From NCBI GenBank assembly GCA_017416885.1, contig JAFQAM010000091.1, positions 1 through 7,753 of the forward strand: a DNA stretch of 7,753 nt, in the 5' to 3' direction. The notes under the pieces were generated by a model. That model was not told the origin of the DNA, searched no databases, and saw only the letters and a list, made by a program, of their open reading frames with translations. Below are positions 1 to 5,379 of this stretch, piece by piece. A program made the translations under genes and the position numbers. The DNA is from Clostridia bacterium. GTDB taxonomy: Bacteria; Bacillota; Clostridia; Oscillospirales; CAG-272. Numbering within the stretch: position 1 is the first letter of the stretch; each line of letters opens with the position of its first letter.

Positions 1-45
1 AGGCTCCCTCCGGGAGGGAGCTGTCGCCGTAGGCGACTGAGGGAG
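1..45. repeat. GC-rich palindromic intergenic repeat, left part (possibly cut by window edge)
   Basis: This is a GC-rich block in otherwise AT-rich DNA. Bases 3-11 and 13-21 form a perfect inverted repeat (GCTCCCTCC / GGAGGGAGC). Bases 23-28 and 32-37 form a second hairpin (GTCGCC, GTA loop, GGCGAC). A further GAGGGAG at 39-45 can pair with CTCCCTC at 4-10, competing with the first hairpin. No reading frame of note is present. From memory, similar GGGAG-AGCTGTC-hairpin-GACTGAGGGAG units are scattered between genes in Ruminococcus-like genomes, but this was not searched. The element may begin before the window. Confidence 0.6.
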
Positions 46-82
46 AGCGCGTTACAATGAAGTTTAATCTGATTTTATGTCG

Positions 83-170
83 CGCGGGCTCCTTCCGTCA
101 CGCTTCGCAGTGCCCTCCAAAGCTCATTTCATTCGCTTCGGGTGCCCCCTTCCTCCCGGAGGAAGGCTTT
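83..170. repeat. GC-rich palindromic intergenic repeat, right part
   Basis: Bases 149-156 and 158-165 form a perfect inverted repeat (CTTCCTCC / GGAGGAAG). GGAAGG at 161-166 can also pair with CCTTCC at 91-96, closing a structure about 75 bases long. The 11-base core at 152-162 is the exact reverse complement of the core at 7-17, so the two blocks look like inverted ends of one MITE-like unit of about 170 bp, with an AT-rich centre at roughly 50-80. No transposase is encoded. It lies beyond the 3' end of the minus-strand operon. Confidence 0.55.
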
Positions 171-194
171 TAGTTAGTTCCATTATACAATAAA

Positions 195-222
195 TCGGCA
201 GAGGAAACAATCCCTCTGCCGA
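195..222 (-). terminator. Probable rho-independent terminator of the glycerol-phosphate operon
   Basis: A 9-bp perfect stem (CGGCAGAGG at 196-204 with CCTCTGCCG at 213-221), extended by a T-A pair at 195/222, encloses an 8-base loop. On the minus strand it is followed by TTTATTGTATAAT, an imperfect U-tract, and it starts about 60 bases past the stop of the last operon gene. On the plus strand it is followed by AATTTTT, so it could also work in that direction. Confidence 0.7.
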
Positions 223-282
223 AATTTTTGTGCTTGTAAGTTCTCCGTTAAGAACAACAGAGAAATTGCGGTTAGGTTGTTT

Positions 283-954
283 TTATAGCTTCGATTTGGC
301 TTTTCTTAAATACTCAATTGATGCATCAGTAGCCTTAGCTTCATTTTTAAATTTATGCTTATTTAAAATCTTATCTATTGCATTTACTGCGCTTCCGTCT
401 AACGCAGAAACAGCAGAATTATAAGCGCACAAATAAGATGTCATATCACCGTTATGCTCACTGATTATCATTTTTGCAATAGAACCGTAGAAAATAAAAT
501 ACCTCATTTCTTTTTCAAATGTGTCAGCTTCGCATACATCATTATAAAGCGCGCTTAATTCCTCTGTATAAGAAAAATCATTTATGTGCAATTCCATACG
601 CAAAATATTCATAGACAAGCTTGATAAATAACCGCTTTTATCCTGTGTGGCTTTTAACGCATTTTTATATGCTTCCTTAGCCTCAATATACTTTTCATTG
701 CTTTCATAAATAATGCCTAAGTTTAGATAAGAGCGCATCAAATCAATATAATCGGTATCACAATCAGACAAGCCGTACTCAATCATTTTAATTGCGCCCA
801 AAAAATCATTTGCTTGAAGCTCACAAGCAGTCGTATAACAATGCTGACACCTTGAAGATTTAGGTACACGCCTAAGTGCTGCTTTAAACTCAGAAAACAG
901 ATCCTCTGAAAAACCATTCAATTCTAATTGTTCTTCTATTTCTGTTATTTTCAT
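283..954 (-). CDS. TPR-like helical protein, function unknown
   Basis: The 223-residue protein is soluble, with no signal peptide or membrane segment. Residues about 74-107 read as a tetratricopeptide repeat (YLNLGIIY, then KYIEAKEAYKNAL). The flanking stretches 38-64 and 150-185 have a similar helical, Ala/Tyr-spaced pattern that may be degenerate repeats. TPR domains usually mediate protein contacts, and no catalytic motif is visible. Its ATG overlaps the stop of the upstream HAD gene in an ATGA arrangement, preceded by a weak AAAGAG site, so it is probably translationally coupled as the last gene of the operon. Its partner may be one of the upstream enzymes, but that is a guess from position only. 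Cysteines 36, 39 and 44 and His 38 form a small cluster (C-x-H-C) of unknown meaning. Confidence 0.8.
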   Translation of the reverse strand: MKITEIEEQLELNGFSEDLFSEFKAALRRVPKSSRCQHCYTTACELQANDFLGAIKMIEYGLSDCDTDYIDLMRSYLNLGIIYESNEKYIEAKEAYKNALKATQDKSGYLSSLSMNILRMELHINDFSYTEELSALYNDVCEADTFEKEMRYFIFYGSIAKMIISEHNGDMTSYLCAYNSAVSALDGSAVNAIDKILNKHKFKNEAKATDASIEYLRKAKSKL

Positions 955-1673
955 AATAGCTCTTTGACAACCTTCTCAAAATCTCTGTAATCATCAATAG
1001 TCAGATAATTAAAGTCCGACTTAAAAACCGACTCATCATTTCCGCCGTATCCGTAGTCATCACCAATATAAACCACATTTTCGTGATTTAAGCCGTTTTC
1101 CTTGCAATATAAATCCAACGCATAATACTTATTATAAGGCTTAGGCGACATATCAAAGGACGACGAGCCCCCTACAAAACCATTATAATCACTGAAAACA
1201 GAGCATACCTCATCATAAAATAAACGGCGCTTTTTTCTGTCAGGGTCAAAAGCAAGCTTATCCTCTTGTATTGCCTTAGTCCCTAAAATAGGGAAGGTAA
1301 TACAGCCCGAAATATGATATTCTACATTATCCCCACGGTACTTTGTATATCCATACTTTTCTCTAAAAAAGTTTACCTTGCTTTCAATACTCTCTCTATC
1401 TACGGGAAAATTCAAATCCCTTTTAATATCCATACTACAAGTATCTTTATTATAAGTAGCATACTGTAATCCGTAGTTACCGATTATATCAATAGGATAT
1501 TGCTCCATTTGATTAAAAATCCTCATAACCTGACCGGCGCCAACCATAATCAATTTGTACCTTTGTGATAGCATATCTAAAATATTCCTATGCTTTTCAG
1601 ACAACTTTTCCTTGTGCTGAGTAAGAGTTCCGTCAAGGTCCATTGCCACAATTTTAATCTTGCTTACATCCAT
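951..1673 (-). CDS. HAD-superfamily (type IIB) phosphatase/mutase, phosphomannomutase-2-like
   Basis: The 240-residue protein carries HAD motif I at 12-16 (DLDGT; D12 the presumed nucleophile, D14 the acid/base) and Mg-binding motif IV near 204-213 (GDD...GGND). By recall it aligns end to end with the eukaryotic-type phosphomannomutase PMM2 (about 246 residues): VGAGQ at 44-48, NYGLQYA at 66-72, KYRG at 111-114, the GG...SFD...NK block at 168-182, and GGND at 210-213. In PMM2, Arg123, Arg134 and Arg141 help bind substrate phosphate. Here the matching positions appear to be His120, about Thr132, and Lys139, so true mutase activity is doubtful and a sugar- or polyol-phosphate phosphatase is equally possible. 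The start overlaps the upstream phosphodiesterase gene by 20 bases and has a GAGGAAA site about 8 bases before the ATG. The protein is cytoplasmic. Confidence 0.85.
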   Translation of the reverse strand: MDVSKIKIVAMDLDGTLTQHKEKLSEKHRNILDMLSQRYKLIMVGAGQVMRIFNQMEQYPIDIIGNYGLQYATYNKDTCSMDIKRDLNFPVDRESIESKVNFFREKYGYTKYRGDNVEYHISGCITFPILGTKAIQEDKLAFDPDRKKRRLFYDEVCSVFSDYNGFVGGSSSFDMSPKPYNKYYALDLYCKENGLNHENVVYIGDDYGYGGNDESVFKSDFNYLTIDDYRDFEKVVKELL

Positions 1674-2427
1674 TGTAAATTTCCTCTAATTTCATTTTTA
1701 TATCTTTAGGATTGTTGGTAGTAATCAGCCTTGCGCCGTATTTTACGCAAATTTCAAGCTTGCTTTTTTGTGTAATGCTTGCGCCAACCCAAGGCTCGAT
1801 TCCTCGCTCAATCAAATAATTGTATAGCACTTTATTTTCATTATCAAAAATACAAGCGCAGTATAAATATTCATCTGGCGAAATATTAACATTTTGCATT
1901 TCCCAATAAGGATAAAAGCCGTGCAAAGGATATTTCTTACCGTGCTTCTTATATACATATTCAAGCACATACGCATCAAAGCTGTTAATCAAAATCCTAT
2001 CGCCAAAGCCGTATTCCTCAACTAATAAAATCACATCATCAATGCATTTTTCACATCTTTCAACATTGCTTTCACTGTAATATTCCTTAATCTCAATATT
2101 TACAGTAATATCAGTGTCTTTAATTAAATCAAAAAGCTCTCTTAGCGTAGGAATTTTTTCATAATTTTGACTATCTCCACAGTTAAGCAGTCTAAGCTCC
2201 TCAAAGCTCATATCCTTAACATATCCGTGACCGTTTGTTGTCCTGTCAACCTTATCATCGTGAATTAAAACAAGATATCCGTCGCTTGATAAACGCACAT
2301 CCGTTTCAATCATATCAGCGCCGTTTTTAATTGCCATTTTAAACGCAGTCATAGTATTTTCATAATAATTATAGCTATCCCCACGGTGTCCCGCAACAGT
2401 CATATACTTATCGTTAGTCAATCTCAT
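1654..2427 (-). CDS. Glycerophosphodiester phosphodiesterase, cytoplasmic (GDPD/UgpQ-like)
   Basis: The enzyme hydrolyses glycerophosphodiesters to glycerol phosphate and an alcohol. The 257-residue TIM-barrel domain shows the family signature: HRG at 14-16 (catalytic His14), ENT at 23-25, ETD at 41-43 (metal ligands), the SSDGYLVLIHDD segment at 47-58 with the second catalytic His56, and NIEIK at 110-114. Near the C-terminus the usual T-D-x-P is TNNP (237-240, Asn for Asp). The usual W-T-V-N strand is changed to WVGAS (213-217), so substrate preference may differ from classical UgpQ/GlpQ. No signal peptide is seen, so it should act on imported or intracellular substrates. The start overlaps the dehydrogenase gene by 14 bases and is backed by a TTGGAG site 7-8 bases upstream. 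The family call is firm; stereospecificity and natural substrate are not known. Confidence 0.93.
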   Translation of the reverse strand: MRLTNDKYMTVAGHRGDSYNYYENTMTAFKMAIKNGADMIETDVRLSSDGYLVLIHDDKVDRTTNGHGYVKDMSFEELRLLNCGDSQNYEKIPTLRELFDLIKDTDITVNIEIKEYYSESNVERCEKCIDDVILLVEEYGFGDRILINSFDAYVLEYVYKKHGKKYPLHGFYPYWEMQNVNISPDEYLYCACIFDNENKVLYNYLIERGIEPWVGASITQKSKLEICVKYGARLITTNNPKDIKMKLEEIYNGCKQD

Positions 2428-3685
2428 TTTCTACTCCAAATAAATCATAATACATCCACAAAACAGTGTATCTGTCCTTCAAATCCTTAGCATAATGAAT
2501 AGCGGTGTTAATCTTATCCTTGCCATAAAGATTGTAAAACTCACTCAAATCAATCTCAGCAATTTCAAGCATCCTTATAATTTCGTCAGGCGTAGGCATC
2601 TCACTTAAAATATCTCTGATTTCATCTTCCTTTGCCTTATATATGGAAAGCCTATCCTTATAATTGCCAATCCTATCCTGTAATTTAATACATTCATCTG
2701 CAATCACACTGTAAACCTCTTTCATTTTGCTTTCATAAGCGCTTCTTTCCATCTTATAACTACTTGACGGAAACTCATTATTCAAAATAAATTCTCTTAT
2801 TTTACTTGTAATAACAGTAGAATAAACAACATCAATTCCGTGTGGAAAATATTCCTCTCCGTTAATAATTCCCGTAATTTCAAAAAAGTGCGATAAATGA
2901 TGCTCACTACCCGATGCAGGTCTTGAAGTAGTAGCAAAGCTCATCATAATACCCACAATCATAAGAGCCTCAGTCAAAATTTTAACACTGTTTTCATCTC
3001 TTTTTAAAAGTCCCGACGCAACATCAAGAGTCTTTAAAATCATATCATATGTAGTGTCATAAATATATTTGCAAAAATACTCCCCATTTACCGCCGTTGC
3101 AAGCTTCCAATCGTTAAGAGCAGAGTATTTACCGATAATATCCCCATATCCTGCCTTAATCATATCCATAGGAGCATTTTTCAATACTTCCGTATCTGCT
3201 ATAATAGCATAAGGCAAGGTTGCAGAAACAGTTTCCTTCATTCCCTTTAAAATCATAGCAGCCCCACTTGAAGCATAACCGTCCATTGACGGAGCAGTAG
3301 CAACAACCATATATGGAATATGAGCAAAATGTGCAACATATTTGCATAAATCCTGTATAACTCCCGAGCCAATACCGATTATTAAATCCACGCCGTCAAG
3401 CTCTTTTCTTACAGTCTCAATTGCATCCTCATCAGGAATAACAACGCTTTTACCGCTGAAAATAACCTTTTTGTAGTCCTTTCCACTTAAAGCGTTTTCA
3501 ACCTTATCACCGCTTGCCAAAAAAGTATTTTCATCAGCCACAACTAAAATTTGACCGTAATTTCTGCAAAGCTCACTTAAATGAGCGCAAGCATCCTTTT
3601 CAATATAAATATACTTAATAGTGCAATTATGCATTCTACCGCACGCATCACACTTAACACCGTTAAGAATAGAATTAATATCCAT
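2414..3685 (-). CDS. araM: sn-Glycerol-1-phosphate dehydrogenase (AraM/EgsA family)
   Basis: The enzyme interconverts dihydroxyacetone phosphate and sn-glycerol-1-phosphate using NAD(P)H, with a metal in the active site. The 423-residue protein has the iron-containing-alcohol-dehydrogenase-like fold: the GIGSGVIQD nucleotide-binding motif at 104-112, the characteristic APSMDGYAS at 131-139, and metal-ligand candidates D182 (GYGDIIGK), H262 or H266 (SEHHLSH), and H282 (FPHG). An N-terminal C-x2-C-x3-H-x-C cluster at 12-21 resembles the short Cys-containing lead-in common in Firmicute AraM proteins. This is the first gene of the operon, with a strong GGGAGA ribosome site and a promoter about 35 bases upstream. 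In Bacillus AraM feeds heptaprenylglyceryl phosphate synthesis. Here the phosphodiesterase next door makes use of G1P as a catabolic intermediate equally possible. The dehydrogenase call is strong; the direction of flux is inferred. Confidence 0.92.
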   Translation of the reverse strand: MDINSILNGVKCDACGRMHNCTIKYIYIEKDACAHLSELCRNYGQILVVADENTFLASGDKVENALSGKDYKKVIFSGKSVVIPDEDAIETVRKELDGVDLIIGIGSGVIQDLCKYVAHFAHIPYMVVATAPSMDGYASSGAAMILKGMKETVSATLPYAIIADTEVLKNAPMDMIKAGYGDIIGKYSALNDWKLATAVNGEYFCKYIYDTTYDMILKTLDVASGLLKRDENSVKILTEALMIVGIMMSFATTSRPASGSEHHLSHFFEITGIINGEEYFPHGIDVVYSTVITSKIREFILNNEFPSSSYKMERSAYESKMKEVYSVIADECIKLQDRIGNYKDRLSIYKAKEDEIRDILSEMPTPDEIIRMLEIAEIDLSEFYNLYGKDKINTAIHYAKDLKDRYTVLWMYYDLFGVENEID

Positions 3686-3700
3686 ATTTATCTCCCATAG

Positions 3701-3729
3701 TTGACAATTTTTTATATTTACATTATAAT
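3701..3729 (+). promoter_or_regulatory. Perfect-consensus plus-strand promoter sharing its -10 box with the divergent promoter
   Basis: TTGACA at 3701-3706, a 17-base spacer, and TATAAT at 3724-3729 match the sigma-A consensus at every position. The -10 overlaps the opposite-strand -10 within the palindrome ATTATAAT (3722-3729). Transcription would start near 3736 and run through the gap toward the gene at 3960, about 220 bases away. Nothing clearly coding lies directly downstream. Confidence 0.65.
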
Positions 3730-3750
3730 ATTTTTAATATAAAATTTCAA
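3722..3750 (-). promoter_or_regulatory. Sigma-A promoter of the glycerol-1-phosphate operon
   Basis: On the minus strand, TTGAAA (-35, bases 3750-3745) is followed by a 17-base spacer and a perfect TATAAT (-10, bases 3727-3722). Transcription would start near 3715, giving a 5' leader of about 30 bases with GGGAGA just before the ATG at 3685. Confidence 0.8.
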
Positions 3751-3759
3751 CAAGAAAAA

Positions 3760-3885
3760 TCAAATTATAAAAATACTTTTATTAGCAAAAGCGAGCCTTG
3801 CAAAACTAAATACATAAATTGCAATGAACACCACCAAAACCAAAAGCGGAATAGAAATTTTAAATATATTCTTGAAATTTGTCAA
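3760..3885 (-). other. Possible small membrane-protein ORF or relic (41 codons, TTG start)
   Basis: The minus strand between 3885 and the TGA at 3760-3762 is open for 41 codons and reads as a Lys-bearing N-terminus (T-N-F-K-N-I-F-K), a hydrophobic span of about 20 residues (IPLLVLVVFIAIYVF), then an Arg/Lys-bearing tail. The shape is that of a single-pass small membrane protein. Against it: the only start is TTG, no ribosome site precedes it, and T-rich DNA yields hydrophobic residues by chance. It lies just upstream of the operon promoter and could be a decayed gene end. The rest of the 3686-3959 gap holds only promoters. Confidence 0.2.
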
Positions 3886-3894
3886 AATAACATG

Positions 3895-3923
3895 TTGACA
3901 AAATTAATTTAGCGTGTTAAAAT
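3895..3923 (+). promoter_or_regulatory. Sigma-A promoter of the tail-anchored protein gene
   Basis: TTGACA at 3895-3900, a 17-base spacer, and TAAAAT at 3918-3923 form a near-consensus promoter. Transcription would start around 3930, about 30 bases before the ATG, which has an excellent AAGGAGAG ribosome site at 3948-3955. Confidence 0.85.
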
Positions 3924-3959
3924 CAAATTGCTAAAAGATAGATATTTAAGGAGAGAATT

Positions 3960-4403
3960 ATGAGAAATTTAACAATCAAAAGAAATAAAGCTGGGGCTGG
4001 ATGTGCTGGCAAACTTAAGGTGTATATCGAGGATCATAATGCAGGAGAGATAGAAATTAATGGTGTGCCATGTAGAAAAATTGGAACATTAAAAAATGGC
4101 GAAGAAAAAACCTTTTCAATCGACGAAAATGAGCAAAAGGTATTTGTTATATTTGATACTATGAGCAAAAATTACTGCAATGATTACTATAAGGTTCCTG
4201 CGGGAAGTGAGGATGTTTCTCTTAGTGGAAAATGCAAATTTAATCCCGCAGCAGGCAATGCTTTTCGTTTTGACGGTGTTACAGATGAGGAAGTTTTGCA
4301 AAATAGAAAAAGCGGCAACTCAAAGGGAGTCGTCGTTTTGATTGTGGCTATCATAGTAGGATTTGTAATCGGCTTTTTGATGACAAGAGGCGGACTTAAT
4401 TAA
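3960..4403 (+). CDS. Hypothetical tail-anchored membrane protein
   Basis: I do not recognise a characterised family for this 147-residue protein. Residues 1-117 are polar and look beta-rich, with short strands separated by Gly/Asn turns (KVYIEDH, EIEINGVPCRKIG, EKTFSID, KVFVIFD), like a compact beta-sandwich. Four cysteines (15, 38, 73, 92) are present. Residues about 123-141 are a hydrophobic helix (GVVVLIVAIIVGFVIGFLM) followed by T-R-G-G-L-N, so the protein is probably anchored by its C-terminus with the N-terminal domain in the cytoplasm; there is no signal peptide. It is transcribed alone, between its own promoter and a terminator right after the stop. The start is secured by AAGGAGAG. 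A role in a membrane stress or envelope process is conceivable, but nothing in the sequence shows it. Confidence 0.85.
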   Translation: MRNLTIKRNKAGAGCAGKLKVYIEDHNAGEIEINGVPCRKIGTLKNGEEKTFSIDENEQKVFVIFDTMSKNYCNDYYKVPAGSEDVSLSGKCKFNPAAGNAFRFDGVTDEEVLQNRKSGNSKGVVVLIVAIIVGFVIGFLMTRGGLN

Positions 4404-4406
4404 GTG

Positions 4407-4430
4407 AAAAACACACTTCGGTGTGTTTTT
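4407..4430 (+). terminator. Rho-independent terminator with UUCG tetraloop
   Basis: ACACAC at 4411-4416 pairs with GTGTGT at 4421-4426 around a TTCG loop, extended by AAAA/TTTT pairs (4407-4410 with 4427-4430), and is followed by TATTATATT. It lies directly after the TAA of the tail-anchored gene. Confidence 0.9.
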
Positions 4431-4437
4431 TATTATA

Positions 4438-4466
4438 TTGACTTTTTTTATCTAATGTGATATTAT
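4438..4466 (+). promoter_or_regulatory. Sigma-A promoter of coaX
   Basis: TTGACT at 4438-4443, a 17-base spacer, and TATTAT at 4461-4466. The predicted start near 4473 leaves a very short leader of about 17 bases containing only the GAGGG ribosome site, which leaves no room for a riboswitch ahead of coaX. Confidence 0.8.
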
Positions 4467-4489
4467 AAAGATGAAAGAGAGGGATGAAA

Positions 4490-5263
4490 ATGATACTTGC
4501 CATTGATATAGGTAACTCAAATATTCACATAGGATATTTTGAAAAGGAAAAGCTTATTTGCAAATTCGATATAGCCACAAAATCAAACGCATCCATAGAC
4601 GAGTACGCTCTTTATTTAAAGCTTTTATCAAAAGAAAATAATGTAGATATATCCTCTTTAGAGGGGGCTGTAATCGGCTCGGTTGTTCCCTCAATAACTG
4701 AAAAAATCAAAAAAGCAGTTAATAAAATTACAGACGCTCCAATTATGTTAGTAGGCCCAGGTATCAAAACAGGCTTTTCAATCAAGCTTGATGATCCATC
4801 CGAATTAGGCGCAGATTTAGTCGCCAACTCGTCAGGCGCAATAAAACAGGTGGGCTACCCTGTAATAATTGTAGATTTAGGCACAGCCACCACCGTCTCC
4901 GCAATAGATAAAACAAAATCTTATGTAGGCTGCTATATTATGCCGGGTATACAGTTAGGACTTGACGCGTTGCATAAAACCGAATTGCTCCCCGAGGTTT
5001 TTGCTGATAATACAGTACCGATTATGGGTAAAAACAGTATTGACTCAATGCGCGCAGGCGTAACCTTCGGTACAGTTATGGCGTGCGACGGCTTTATTGA
5101 TGCATACATAAGAGAATTAGACCTGCCGGATAACACACCAATCGTTGTAACAGGCGGATATGCAAAGGGCTTACTTTCTTATTTTGAAAAAAAGGTTACT
5201 TATGTAGAGGACCTTACTCTGAAGGGACTTAATACAATATATTTAGCTAACAAAAAAAGGTAA
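4490..5263 (+). CDS. coaX: Type III pantothenate kinase
   Basis: CoaX phosphorylates pantothenate with ATP, the first committed step of coenzyme A synthesis, in the cytoplasm. The 257-residue length is typical. Visible ASKHA-fold motifs are DIGNSN at 6-11 (phosphate-binding loop), GAD at 107-109 (D109 the presumed catalytic base), DLGTATT at 129-135, MPGIQLGLDAL at 151-161, TGG at 221-223 and LTLKGL at 242-247. The usual GADR is GADL here, a mild change outside the catalytic Asp. I chose the ATG at 4490 over the in-frame ATG at 4484 because GAGGG (4479-4483) directly abuts 4484 but sits 6 bases before 4490, and because family members normally begin MILAIDIGN. It is followed, with no terminator, by an ECF S subunit, suggesting a joint pantothenate uptake and activation unit. 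Confidence 0.95.
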   Translation: MILAIDIGNSNIHIGYFEKEKLICKFDIATKSNASIDEYALYLKLLSKENNVDISSLEGAVIGSVVPSITEKIKKAVNKITDAPIMLVGPGIKTGFSIKLDDPSELGADLVANSSGAIKQVGYPVIIVDLGTATTVSAIDKTKSYVGCYIMPGIQLGLDALHKTELLPEVFADNTVPIMGKNSIDSMRAGVTFGTVMACDGFIDAYIRELDLPDNTPIVVTGGYAKGLLSYFEKKVTYVEDLTLKGLNTIYLANKKR

Positions 5264-5267
5264 TTAT

Positions 5268-5362
5268 AGCGCTATGCAAGAGTATCACAGAATTGTGAAT
5301 TCTATGCAAAAATGCGCTGATTACATAAATTCAAATTTCGCCGTACTTACAGTGGTAAGACG
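5268..5362 (+). promoter_or_regulatory. Possible structured RNA in the coaX to S-subunit gap
   Basis: Several complementary stretches occur between coaX and the transporter gene: AGCGC (5268-5272) with GCGCT (5314-5318), enclosing TCACA/TGTGA (5285-5289 with 5294-5298), and a separate hairpin CGT-a-CTTAC / GTAAG-ACG (5342-5350 with 5355-5362). The last ends six bases before the ribosome site. CTATGCAA occurs twice (5272-5279 and 5302-5309). There is no U-tract, so attenuation by termination is unlikely. No known riboswitch class is recognised, and short stems of this kind can arise by chance. Confidence 0.25.
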
Positions 5363-5369
5363 ACAGTAA
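5274..5369 (+). other. Possible 31-codon ORF: leader peptide or regulator-gene remnant
   Basis: An ATG at 5274 opens 31 codons ending at TAA 5367-5369, inside the AAGGAGAG site of the next gene. The N-terminal part (M-Q-E-Y-H-R-I-V) and Y-I-N-S-N-F-A at residues 18-24 recall the first helix of AraC-type DNA-binding domains, then the similarity stops. The upstream AAAAGG lies 13 bases from the ATG, too far for a good ribosome site. It may be a coupled leader peptide, a relic, or chance. Confidence 0.2.
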
Positions 5370-5379
5370 GGAGAGTGTT

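Noticed and set aside
1..170. CRISPR array or tRNA/rRNA fragment in the GC-rich left end
   Set aside because: There are no regularly spaced direct repeats and no cloverleaf or rRNA signature; the structure is explained by inverted repeats.
230..424. Plus-strand 64-codon ORF near the left end
   Set aside because: It overlaps the end of the TPR gene on the opposite strand, starts inside the terminator flank, has no ribosome site and resembles no protein.
3156..3347. Minus-strand 63-codon Cys/Tyr-rich ORF
   Set aside because: It lies wholly within the dehydrogenase gene in another frame; the composition is a frame-shift artefact of that gene.
3824..3898. Plus-strand 24-codon ATG ORF downstream of the perfect promoter
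   Set aside because: No ribosome site precedes it, its composition is unremarkable, and it ends inside the -35 box of the next promoter.
4484..4489. Upstream in-frame ATG for coaX
   Set aside because: The GAGGG ribosome site directly abuts it, leaving no spacing; the ATG at 4490 has ideal spacing and the usual family N-terminus.
4467..4489. A CoA- or pantothenate-sensing riboswitch before coaX
   Set aside because: The predicted leader is only about 17 bases, too short for any aptamer.
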